Part shown: in pieces, positions 1-7,763 of the stretch
Layout: the number at the start of each line of letters is the position of its first letter
Position numbering within the stretch: the first letter of the stretch is position 1
Assembly: GCA_937928575.1 (NCBI GenBank)
Contig: CALFWW010000197.1
Span: 1-37,332 of the forward strand
Source of the DNA: an uncultured Saprospiraceae bacterium
Lineage (GTDB): Bacteria; Bacteroidota; Bacteroidia; Chitinophagales; Saprospiraceae
Length of the DNA stretch: 37,332 nt
Direction: 5' to 3'
Position numbers and translations under genes: made by a program
Notes under the pieces: model-generated
Told to the model about the DNA's origin: nothing
Seen by the model: only the letters and a program-made list of their open reading frames with translations
Database searches by the model: none

Positions 1-84
1 TCCACCTTCAATAAATTCTATACTTTCGACACTCCAAGGACTTGATAGCCCTAGTGCCATTTCAAATATTTTTTCGCTATTCAT
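1..84 (-). CDS. ISL3-family transposase, N-terminal fragment cut by window edge
   Basis: An open frame starts at the ATG at 84-82 and runs without a stop off the left edge, giving 28 residues that begin MNSEKIFEMALGLSSPW. This 'F.MALG...PW.V' opening is the usual N-terminus of ISL3-type (DDE) transposases, just before their zinc-ribbon. Only the first few percent of the expected ~400 residues is inside the window, so neither catalytic residues nor intactness can be judged. The right end of the element should lie between here and the sulfatase gene at 294, but the inverted repeat cannot be defined without the other end. Assignment rests on recall of the family N-terminus. Confidence 0.65.
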   Translation of the reverse strand, partial: MNSEKIFEMALGLSSPWSVESIEFIEGG

Positions 85-293
85 AGCCCTCAAAATAATA
101 CTTTTGTATTAATTTTTACCCACTGTAATCAACATAGAGCCATTTTAAATATCAATTTGTATCAATCAATTAAACTTAACAAATATAATTGTAGTGTGCT
201 AACAATAACATTTTATTGTGTTTAAATTAGCAAATTTGCTAACACTCAAATAGGAAACGATAATTTTTTTTGAATCGTTGGTAAGAATTACTA
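85..293. other. AT-rich spacer with a 16-bp perfect palindrome
   Basis: No gene is visible. A perfect palindrome TTAGCAAATTTGCTAA lies at 227-242. TGCTAACA occurs twice in direct orientation, at 197-204 and 237-244, and the stretch between contains a weak hairpin (ACAATAA/TTATTGT). This could be the end of the insertion sequence, a transcription stop for the sulfatase gene or an operator; the sequence does not decide. Confidence 0.4.
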
Positions 294-1943
294 CTATTTA
301 CTGATTAATTCAGCAGTAGGTTGTTTAGGGGTGATTTCAATCTCAGCTACTTTGCCAATTTTTTGATTACCGACAAAGACAGCGGCTTTTACTTTTGTTA
401 AACCACTCTTTTGGCCATCAACATTAACAACTTTAAATGGCTGATAATATCTTCGGGATTTTATTGTTGGAACTGTACCATCAATGGTGTAATGAATAGC
501 GCTCTTAGGGGCTGAAGAAATGATGGCTACTTCAGGTGATTTTTTGTTGCCTACATATCTTAATTCAATCTCCAATTTCATCATACTATCGTTGTTTCGG
601 GCCATCTGGACAACCAAAGAATCTGACATCTGGCGCAATTTTTTTCTAAAGATAGGCTGCTTCGAAAGGTCGTTCATCTCAAAAGGATCTTCAATCAAAT
701 CAAACAACTGAACCTTCTCTTCCCTTCCGGTAAAATACTTAATCAATTTCCAATTGTCAGCTGCCAAAAAGCTTCGCTGAGAATTGCCATATGCCAGTAA
801 CAAACTTTTACGAATTGTTTTATTTGGATTCTGAAAGACAGGTGCAAAACTCTTACCATCAATTTTTGTTGGAATATCAATACCCGCCATCTCACAGATA
901 GTTGGATAAATATCATGGATATAACAACTTGTTTCCAAAGTGGTATTAACGCGAATTCCTGGGCCCATAAAAACCAGAGGAATGTTTGTGCTATGTTTAT
1001 ATAAGTTCTGCTTGCCCATCAGTCCATGTTGACCAAGTGCGATTCCATTATCACTCATTAAAATGACAATCGTTTTTTTATCTAGTTTGGTGAGTTTAAG
1101 AGCGCTTAAAATACGTCCTATTTGAGTATCCATTTCAGATACCATAGCATAATATGCACGAATATCCTGTTTAACCCATTCTTCATTAAGCGGGGTAGGG
1201 TGTATGGTCTCATCTTTCACCTCTAATGCACCCGTATCGAAAGCGTGTTTTTCGCTAAAATTTTTGGGCAAGCTAATTTTTATATCATTATAGCGTGTTG
1301 TAAACTTTTCTGGTGCCATATAAGGACGATGTGGAGAGGTAAATGCAACCACTGCCAAAAATGGATTGCTTCTATTTTCCGTCCATAAAAAATCAAGGAC
1401 ACTATTGGTAAAAACAGTACTGGAAAAATCATTTGCCTGTGATTTATTTAGTAACCCATTTTCGAGATGATGTACAATTGGTGTGTCATGACCTCCATCT
1501 TTTATTGAATGTTCTTTTCCTAAAAACACACTGTTTCCGTAATCAAAGTATGAAATAAAATCTTCTTCTGATCCCAGCCATTTTCCAGTATAAAAAGTAT
1601 CATAACCAGCTTTTTGAAAAAGGTTGGGAAAGGCTGTAGGTGTTCGATTAGGGTTCAGGAAATGTTGACCGCTAAAAAACATTTGCTGGCTGAATTGATC
1701 TACCTCCTCATTTGGAGAACCAGCATTGTAGGCATTCTTGAATACGGTTCCGCTCGTAATTAATTGATCTATATTGGGGGTGACTACTTTTTCATTTCCT
1801 AAACGATTGATCGCATGAACAGCAAGATCATCTGCCATTAAAATCAAAATGTTAGGTTGGTCAACTGCAGAATTATTAAGTTGACAACTGCTGAATGTTC
1901 CAAATACTAGACAAAGAAGTACATAAAAATATCGATACTGCAT
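294..1943 (-). CDS. Sulfatase-fold lipoprotein lacking the formylglycine cysteine
   Basis: 549 residues, arylsulfatase / alkaline-phosphatase superfamily. The N-terminus is a lipoprotein signal with Cys20 in FSSC, so it is probably envelope-anchored. Metal-site residues look kept: D38-D39 in NILILMADDL, D298-N299 in MSDNGIALGQHG, and K311 downstream. H205 in SPHRPY is also present. The activation motif C-x-[PA]-S-R should fall in NAYNAGSPNEEVDQFSQ; the Cys position is Asp82 and the Arg position Gln86. The usual GKWHxG is GKWLG, without His. Family members need formylglycine made from Cys or Ser, so sulfatase activity by the normal mechanism is unlikely; binding or another hydrolysis is possible. 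Residues ~478-537 (IHYTIDGTVPT) resemble the chitobiase C-terminal beta-sandwich. Divergent from the peptidase gene at 2240. Confidence 0.85.
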   Translation of the reverse strand: MQYRYFYVLLCLVFGTFSSCQLNNSAVDQPNILILMADDLAVHAINRLGNEKVVTPNIDQLITSGTVFKNAYNAGSPNEEVDQFSQQMFFSGQHFLNPNRTPTAFPNLFQKAGYDTFYTGKWLGSEEDFISYFDYGNSVFLGKEHSIKDGGHDTPIVHHLENGLLNKSQANDFSSTVFTNSVLDFLWTENRSNPFLAVVAFTSPHRPYMAPEKFTTRYNDIKISLPKNFSEKHAFDTGALEVKDETIHPTPLNEEWVKQDIRAYYAMVSEMDTQIGRILSALKLTKLDKKTIVILMSDNGIALGQHGLMGKQNLYKHSTNIPLVFMGPGIRVNTTLETSCYIHDIYPTICEMAGIDIPTKIDGKSFAPVFQNPNKTIRKSLLLAYGNSQRSFLAADNWKLIKYFTGREEKVQLFDLIEDPFEMNDLSKQPIFRKKLRQMSDSLVVQMARNNDSMMKLEIELRYVGNKKSPEVAIISSAPKSAIHYTIDGTVPTIKSRRYYQPFKVVNVDGQKSGLTKVKAAVFVGNQKIGKVAEIEITPKQPTAELISK

Positions 1944-2040
1944 TTAATTGATTAGGCTGCTAAGTATAATTTACAGATGAGGTAATCAATAAAAAATACT
2001 AATGAAATTTGTTGGTCTGTAAGGGTGAGTTTTCGTACTT

Positions 2041-2048
2041 CAAAAATA
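2041..2048 (-). promoter_or_regulatory. Candidate -7 box for the sulfatase-like gene
   Basis: Read on the minus strand, TATTTTTG fits the Bacteroidota -7 consensus TAnnTTTG. A TTG lies 16 nt upstream (2067-2065), slightly closer than the usual spacing. Start of transcription would be about 90 nt before the ATG. Confidence 0.3.
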
Positions 2049-2182
2049 AAATTATTAACCTAAACAAGAAGAATTCAAGCATCGATATTTAAAAGAAATG
2101 CGAGTTGTAGATAAAACAAGGTATTTGTTCCTCAAAATCAGGTCGTTTGTCAATTAAATATCCGATTTGGTTTACATCAAGG

Positions 2183-2190
2183 TATTTTTG
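2183..2190 (+). promoter_or_regulatory. Candidate -7 box for the S9 peptidase gene
   Basis: TATTTTTG matches TAnnTTTG and would start transcription ~45 nt before the ATG at 2240. A TTG at 2167-2169 is only 13 nt upstream, so the -33 partner is poor. Confidence 0.3.
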
Positions 2191-2239
2191 ATAATATAAT
2201 AATAATTCCATTTCACATTCAACTTAAAACAAATCAATA

Positions 2240-4207
2240 ATGAGACTTTTGTACCTTAGCTTTTTATTCTTATCAATGAATCTTATATCCATGGCTCAAC
2301 CCGAATCTACCCAATTACCTGGCGATCCAAAGCTACCTAGTTCTGCTGCTGAACTACAAAAATTAATCGAGGCTGGCACTACCAAAAGCAAATACAGTGT
2401 TGAAGATTTTTTCAAAACACCAGACAAATCCTCCTATCAACTTTCACCAGACGGTCAATATTTTTCTTATATGGGACCATTTGAAAGAAGAAGAAATATT
2501 TATATCCAGAAAATTGGAGAAGAAAAAGCAGTACGAATAACGTCAGAAACGGATCGAGATATCAGTGGTTATTTTTGGGCAAATAACGATCGATTAATTT
2601 TCATTAAGGATAGTGGAGGAGATGAAAACTTCAGCCTATTCGGTGTCGATAAGGATGGTACGAATTCAAAAGATTTAACGCCATTTGAAAAAGTAAGAAT
2701 CGAAATCATTGATGACCTACAAGATGTGGAAGATGAAATGATCATCGGGATGAATAAAAACAATCCAATGTTATTTGATCCGTATCGAATTAATATCAAC
2801 ACCGGCGAAGTAAAGCAATTAGCCAAAAATGAAAATCCAGCAGAACCTATTTCTACATGGATGACCGATCATGAAGGCAATTTAAGAGTTGCAATCAAAG
2901 TACAGGATGGAATCAACCAAACTGTAATGTATCGCGCAACCGAAAAAGATGATTTTAAAGATATCATAACAACCAATTTCCGAGAAACGATGTCGCCTGT
3001 CTTTTTCGATTTTGATAATGGTAGCGTGGTTTATGCGGCATCAAATATCGGTCGCGATAAGAGTGTGATTATCAAATTCGATATGGAAACGGGCAAAGAA
3101 GTCGGTGAGCCCATTTTTGCAAGTGATGAAGTAGATGTGGAAAATATTTTTTATTCTAAAAAACGAAAAGTCCCTACTGGAATTTCTTATACCACCTGGA
3201 AACGTCAATATCATTTCTTAGACAAAGAAAGAGAACGTACACAGCAAATTCTGGAAGAGAAACTACCTAATCAAGAAGTAGTCGTGACTGGAATGAATAA
3301 AGATGAAGACAAAATGATGATCCGTACTTACAGCGATCGATCATTAGGTGCATACTATTTCTATGATGCAAAAAAAGAAAAACTAGAAAAGATTACAGAT
3401 GTCAGTCCGTGGATCGATCCAGCAGACATGGCTGAAATGAAACCAATTAAATACAAAACTCGTGATGGTATTGAAATCAATGGATACTTGACTTTACCAA
3501 AAGGCAAGGAAGTAAAAAATCTTCCAGTTGTTGTCAATCCACATGGAGGTCCTTGGGCAAGAGATGCTTGGACATACAATCCAGAAATTCAATTATTGGC
3601 AAGTCGTGGTTATGCTGTATTCCAAATGAACTTTAGAGGAAGCGTTGGGTATGGTCGTAAATTCTGGGAAATGAGTTTCAAAGAATGGGGGCGTAAAATG
3701 CAAGATGACATCACGGATGGTGCTAAGTGGTTGGTAGATCAAGGAATTGCGGATGAAAAAAGAATCGCGATTTATGGTGGAAGTTATGGAGGATACGCAA
3801 CCCTTGCTGGAATCACTAAAACACCAGATTTGTATGCATGTGCGATCGACTATGTTGGCGTTTCCAATCTCTTCACATTCATGAATACCATTCCTCCTTA
3901 TTGGAAACCATACTTAGAAATGCTCTATGTAATGGTCGGACATCCTGAAAAGGATAAAGAAGCCATGACTGCTAATTCACCCGCTTTTATGGTGGATAAA
4001 ATAAAGTGTCCACTATTTGTTGTTCAAGGTGCCAATGATCCTCGTGTAAATATCGATGAAGCAGATCAAATCGTTCGCTCTCTTCGGAAAAGAAACATCG
4101 ATGTACCTTACATGGTGAAATACAATGAAGGACACGGATTTCATAATGAAGAAAATCAATTTGAGTTTTATAAAGCAATGCTTGGTTTTTTTGCTACTCA
4201 TTTGTAG
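2240..4207 (+). CDS. Secreted S9 family peptidase (prolyl oligopeptidase-like)
   Basis: 655 residues. A signal peptide ends about MAQ20, so the enzyme is exported, most likely to the periplasm. Residues ~50-390 form the WD/beta-propeller part (short SPDGQYFSY-type blades). Residues ~400-655 are the alpha/beta-hydrolase domain with HGGP at 435-438, the nucleophile in GGSYGG (Ser515), Asp600 in QGANDPRV and His632 in EGHGF. All three catalytic residues are present and the length is normal for the acylaminoacyl-peptidase/DPP group. It probably trims peptides in nutrient protein breakdown; the exact specificity (dipeptidyl or acylaminoacyl) cannot be read. It is monocistronic, with a hairpin at 4218-4274 just after the stop. 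Confidence 0.93.
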   Translation: MRLLYLSFLFLSMNLISMAQPESTQLPGDPKLPSSAAELQKLIEAGTTKSKYSVEDFFKTPDKSSYQLSPDGQYFSYMGPFERRRNIYIQKIGEEKAVRITSETDRDISGYFWANNDRLIFIKDSGGDENFSLFGVDKDGTNSKDLTPFEKVRIEIIDDLQDVEDEMIIGMNKNNPMLFDPYRININTGEVKQLAKNENPAEPISTWMTDHEGNLRVAIKVQDGINQTVMYRATEKDDFKDIITTNFRETMSPVFFDFDNGSVVYAASNIGRDKSVIIKFDMETGKEVGEPIFASDEVDVENIFYSKKRKVPTGISYTTWKRQYHFLDKERERTQQILEEKLPNQEVVVTGMNKDEDKMMIRTYSDRSLGAYYFYDAKKEKLEKITDVSPWIDPADMAEMKPIKYKTRDGIEINGYLTLPKGKEVKNLPVVVNPHGGPWARDAWTYNPEIQLLASRGYAVFQMNFRGSVGYGRKFWEMSFKEWGRKMQDDITDGAKWLVDQGIADEKRIAIYGGSYGGYATLAGITKTPDLYACAIDYVGVSNLFTFMNTIPPYWKPYLEMLYVMVGHPEKDKEAMTANSPAFMVDKIKCPLFVVQGANDPRVNIDEADQIVRSLRKRNIDVPYMVKYNEGHGFHNEENQFEFYKAMLGFFATHL

Positions 4208-4214
4208 AGACTGA

Positions 4215-4274
4215 ACCTTAAAAGGGCAATCTGAAATTTTTCTTTATCGGGAAGTTCTAGAAGTGCCCTTTTAA
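4215..4274 (+). repeat. Hairpin repeat, copy 1 (may also stop transcription)
   Basis: Perfect 11-bp arms TTAAAAGGGCA (4218-4228) and TGCCCTTTTAA (4264-4274) enclose a 35-nt loop. The left half, ACCTTAAAAGGGC then ATCTGAAA and a T-rich run, is repeated with few changes at 4656-4718. It lies 8 nt after the peptidase stop codon, so it may act as a terminator, though there is no clean T-tract after the stem. Confidence 0.6.
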
Positions 4275-4484
4275 TACAGATTGTATTCTAAAATCGCGCT
4301 GGCTTATACTACAAAAGGGCTTGCAAATTATATGGAGGAAAAATTTATTGAGATTAAGGCGAAAAACGTAAACATAGCCTTAGTACGGTGAGCCTGCCTG
4401 ACTGCGCCAAGCAGACAGGGCTTTTCAACGCAGATATCGATAAATTTTTCTCATAGATAACCGCCATTTTGGGTTCAATCTGTA
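4275..4484. repeat. 210-bp palindromic element (MITE-like or structured RNA)
   Basis: The ends are perfect 9-bp inverted repeats, TACAGATTG (4275-4283) and CAATCTGTA (4476-4484), which extend imperfectly inward for ~26 bp. Further in, the arm around 4332-4353 (GGAAAAATTTATTGAGAT) pairs with 4433-4455. The tip (4391-4422) is a G+C-rich hairpin, AGCCTGCCTG against CAGACAGGGCT. No coding frame was found. The shape suits a non-autonomous mobile palindrome or a long folded transcript; copies elsewhere cannot be tested here. Confidence 0.6.
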
Positions 4485-4655
4485 TAAGGTTTATTTTACG
4501 CCTCCAATTTAGTTCCAAAAAATATCTTTTGTTCTCATCATTATGAAATAAGATTTCATTATTCTGGGTTCTATTGAATACATGCTAATATTGATGGTAT
4601 TCGAAATTTGCATGGAGTTTTTCATTATTGAATTTAAGAAGAATTATCTTGTGTA

Positions 4656-4718
4656 ACCTTAAACGGACTATCTGAAAATTTTCTTGCGAACGATATCCGA
4701 GCTGAGCACTTTTAAGGT
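4656..4718 (+). repeat. Hairpin repeat, copy 2, in the leader of the kinase fusion gene
   Basis: ACCTTAAACGGAC, then ATCTGAAAATTTTCTT, aligns with copy 1 at 4215. Here the arms are AACCTTAAA (4655-4663) and TTTAAGGTT (4711-4719). It ends 17 nt before the ATG at 4737, so any transcript starting upstream would carry it as a stem next to the ribosome site. Confidence 0.5.
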
Positions 4719-4736
4719 TTAAATAACAAGAACAAC

Positions 4737-7700
4737 ATGAATATATCCCAGCAAATCAATCTGGCCAATGAAGTAGCTATCTACTTCTACAATCTACAAG
4801 TCCATTCTATCAAGAAACTAGCTGGAGAGGTCGATCTCAACTTCTTAGTAGAAGACACAAGCAAAAATCAATTTCTATTAAAAATAGCTCCTCTAGATCA
4901 AGATGTCGAACTCCTCAATCTACAAACTGCAATATTAAATCATCTTCAACAAAAAACGCCATGCATTGATTTACCCAAAATTTATCCAAACAAATCAGGT
5001 CAATATATAACTGAATTAAAAACAGATAATGGTTCAAAAAGATTTGCGAGATTAATTTCTTGGATTGATGGAAAAATGTACGCAGAGACGAGTCCACATA
5101 CACCAGCGTTACTATTCAAGCTAGGAAAGGCGAGTGGACATTTGCATCAATTACTAAGCGACTTTGATCATCCTGCAGCACATAGAAATTACAAATGGAA
5201 TGTATCCGAAGTGTTATGGACAAAATCTCATTTCGATTTATTCGATGAGGAAGAGCGGGAAATTGCAACTTATTTTCTCAATAAATTTGAACATGAGATT
5301 GAGCCAAAGTTAGCTGAATTTAGAAGCGGAATTGCACACAATGATATCAACGATTATAATATCGTGACTAAATCAATTGAAGGAGATTCCTCGATTGCTG
5401 GTCTCATTGATTTCGGAGATGCCATGTATACTTTGCGAATTAATGAATTAGCAATTGCGGGAGCATATGCTATGATGAGACATCATTTACCATTAGATGC
5501 AGCATATGATTTAGTGAAAGGATTTCATTTAGAATTTCCGTTGGAAGAAAAAGAAGTTGAAGCGTTGTACACTTTAATTGCATGTCGATTGTTATTGACA
5601 GTCACCAATTCTGCGATTAATAAAAAAGCATTTCCAGAAAATGAGTACTTGTTAGTTTCTGAAAAACCAGCATGGGATTTATTGAAAAAATGGAGTCAAC
5701 TATCTCCAGATTTAGTTCATTATACTTTTCGCTCAGCTTGTGGATGGGAACCGTGTCCAACCAACAAGCATTTTCAATTTTGGGTAAAAACAAATCCTCC
5801 TTCCAATTTAGTGGATACTGACTTAACCAATGAAAAAATAAAACAGTTAGATCTGACCGTCGGAAGTACCGAGTTAGGAAATATGAATGTAGTGAATAAT
5901 GCAGACCTGTTGAATCAACGTATACAGTCAATCATTGACAGCTCCCCGTCTCAAATTGCAGTTGGGAAATATCTTGAAAATAGAATTTTTTATACTACCA
6001 ACGCATTTGAAATTAAAAGTAATCAAGGGAAAGAATGGAGAGCTACTCATTTAGGTTTAGATATCTTTGATAAAGCTAAGACGCCCATTTATGCGCCATG
6101 GGAAGGAGTTGTACACGCTGTTTCTAACAATACAGCGCCGAGAGATTATGGGCCGACTTTGATTTTAAAGCATCAAGTCGATGACGCTACCTCATTCTAT
6201 ACTTTGTATGGTCACCTCAATTGGGACTCCATCAAAAACTGGCAACCGGGTCTGCAAGTCATGCAGGGACAAGAAATTTGCAAAATGGGTTGCTATGAAG
6301 AAAACGGTAATTGGAATCCACACCTCCACTTTCAAATCGTGCTCGACTTGTTGGATTATGAAGGTGATTTTCCAGGTGTTGCCAGACCAAGAGACTTAGA
6401 TGTTTGGGCTAGCTTATCACCCAATCCATTTCCCGCATTCAATATTCCAGAAAATAGAAGTGAACAATTAAATCGAGAAGTGATTCTGAATAGTAGAAAA
6501 ACATATCTCGGTCGATCATTAAGTTTGTCTTATAAAAAACCACACCATATGGTTCGTGGTTTTATGCAATATCTATATGATGAATCTGGAAGAAAATATT
6601 TAGATACGGTCAACAATGTACCTCATGTAGGGCACCAAAATCCAAGGGTGGTTGAAGCGGCAAAAAGACAACTTCAAGTCCTAAATACCAATACAAGATA
6701 CTTACATAAAAACTTGGTTCAATATGCAGAAGCACTAGTCAAGACGTTGCCAAAAGAGTTAAGTGTGGTCCATTTTGTAAACTCTGGCAGTGAAGCCAAT
6801 GAATTAGCAATGCGAATGGCGGATATCTGGTCAGGGCAACATCAGTATATTATTTCAGAATCGAGTTATCATGGAAACACGGCAGGATGTGTCGCCATTT
6901 CATCTTATAAATTTGATGGCAAAGGTGGCATGGGTTGCTTACCTCATATTCACAAAGTACCAGCCCCAGATACTTATCGAGGAATTTACAAAGGCAAAGA
7001 TGCGGGTGAAAAATATGCCATGCACCTACAAGAAGTTATTGAAAAAATGCAGAGAAATGGAGTCGCACCATCTGCTTTTATTATAGAGAGTATCTTAAGT
7101 TGTGGTGGTCAAATTGTACCGCCACCGAATTATTTCAAACATGCTTTTGAGTATGTTCGAAAAGTAGGCGGGCTGGCAATCGCAGATGAAGTACAAGTCG
7201 GTATGGGAAGAGTCGGAAAACATTTTTGGGGTTTCGAATTGCAAGAAGTAGTGCCTGATATCGTCACAATAGGAAAGCCAATCGGCAACGGACATCCATT
7301 GGGAGCGGTAGTGACGACACCAGAAGTGGCTCAAAAATTTGCAAATGGTATGGAGTATTTCAATACCTTTGGGGGAAATCCTGTTTCTTGTGCAATTGGG
7401 ATGGAAGTCTTAAATGTTATTCAGCAAGACGGATTACAACAAAACGCTCTAGAATTAGGAAACTATCTGAAAAGTGAGTTGAATAAATTGCAAAACAAAT
7501 TCCCTATTATTGGTGATGTAAGAGGAGAAGGACTATTTCTTGGGTTTGAATTGGTGAGAGATCCAAAAACTTTAGAACCTGCAGATAAGGAAACGACTTA
7601 CTTGGCCAATCGAATGAGCGAACGTGGATTTTTGATGAGTACAGACGGACCATTACACAATGTTATAAAAATTAAACCACCTATGGTTTTTACAAATGAC

Positions 7701-7763
7701 AATGCAAATGATTTGTTGGAAAATTTGGAAATGGTGCTAAACGAGAACTTTTTAACACGATAA
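4737..7763 (+). CDS. Kinase - M23 peptidase - class III aminotransferase fusion (predicted hydroxylysine/ethanolamine kinase-phospholyase)
   Basis: 1008 residues, no signal peptide, so cytosolic. Residues ~20-300: APH/choline-kinase fold with catalytic loop HNDINDYN (H201, D203, N208) and metal motif DFG at 225-227. Residues ~405-560: LytM/M23 domain with H438-x3-D442 and H529-L-H531, so the zinc site is complete. Residues ~585-1008: fold-type I PLP enzyme with SGSEAN (683-688), D818 in [11 protein letters not shown] and PLP lysine K847 in [14 protein letters not shown]. This resembles human AGPHD1 (hydroxylysine kinase) joined to AGXT2L1/AGXT2L2 phospholyases; such fusions are known in bacteria. 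Expected chemistry: phosphorylate an amino alcohol, then eliminate phosphate and ammonia to an aldehyde. Substrate (5-hydroxylysine or ethanolamine) is unresolved and the M23 role unknown. The stop codon abuts the next ATG. Confidence 0.88.
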   Translation: MNISQQINLANEVAIYFYNLQVHSIKKLAGEVDLNFLVEDTSKNQFLLKIAPLDQDVELLNLQTAILNHLQQKTPCIDLPKIYPNKSGQYITELKTDNGSKRFARLISWIDGKMYAETSPHTPALLFKLGKASGHLHQLLSDFDHPAAHRNYKWNVSEVLWTKSHFDLFDEEEREIATYFLNKFEHEIEPKLAEFRSGIAHNDINDYNIVTKSIEGDSSIAGLIDFGDAMYTLRINELAIAGAYAMMRHHLPLDAAYDLVKGFHLEFPLEEKEVEALYTLIACRLLLTVTNSAINKKAFPENEYLLVSEKPAWDLLKKWSQLSPDLVHYTFRSACGWEPCPTNKHFQFWVKTNPPSNLVDTDLTNEKIKQLDLTVGSTELGNMNVVNNADLLNQRIQSIIDSSPSQIAVGKYLENRIFYTTNAFEIKSNQGKEWRATHLGLDIFDKAKTPIYAPWEGVVHAVSNNTAPRDYGPTLILKHQVDDATSFYTLYGHLNWDSIKNWQPGLQVMQGQEICKMGCYEENGNWNPHLHFQIVLDLLDYEGDFPGVARPRDLDVWASLSPNPFPAFNIPENRSEQLNREVILNSRKTYLGRSLSLSYKKPHHMVRGFMQYLYDESGRKYLDTVNNVPHVGHQNPRVVEAAKRQLQVLNTNTRYLHKNLVQYAEALVKTLPKELSVVHFVNSGSEANELAMRMADIWSGQHQYIISESSYHGNTAGCVAISSYKFDGKGGMGCLPHIHKVPAPDTYRGIYKGKDAGEKYAMHLQEVIEKMQRNGVAPSAFIIESILSCGGQIVPPPNYFKHAFEYVRKVGGLAIADEVQVGMGRVGKHFWGFELQEVVPDIVTIGKPIGNGHPLGAVVTTPEVAQKFANGMEYFNTFGGNPVSCAIGMEVLNVIQQDGLQQNALELGNYLKSELNKLQNKFPIIGDVRGEGLFLGFELVRDPKTLEPADKETTYLANRMSERGFLMSTDGPLHNVIKIKPPMVFTNDNANDLLENLEMVLNENFLTR

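Noticed and set aside
3361-4201. Minus-strand frames of 60-72 codons inside the S9 peptidase gene
   Set aside because: They are shadows of a gene with a complete catalytic triad on the plus strand.
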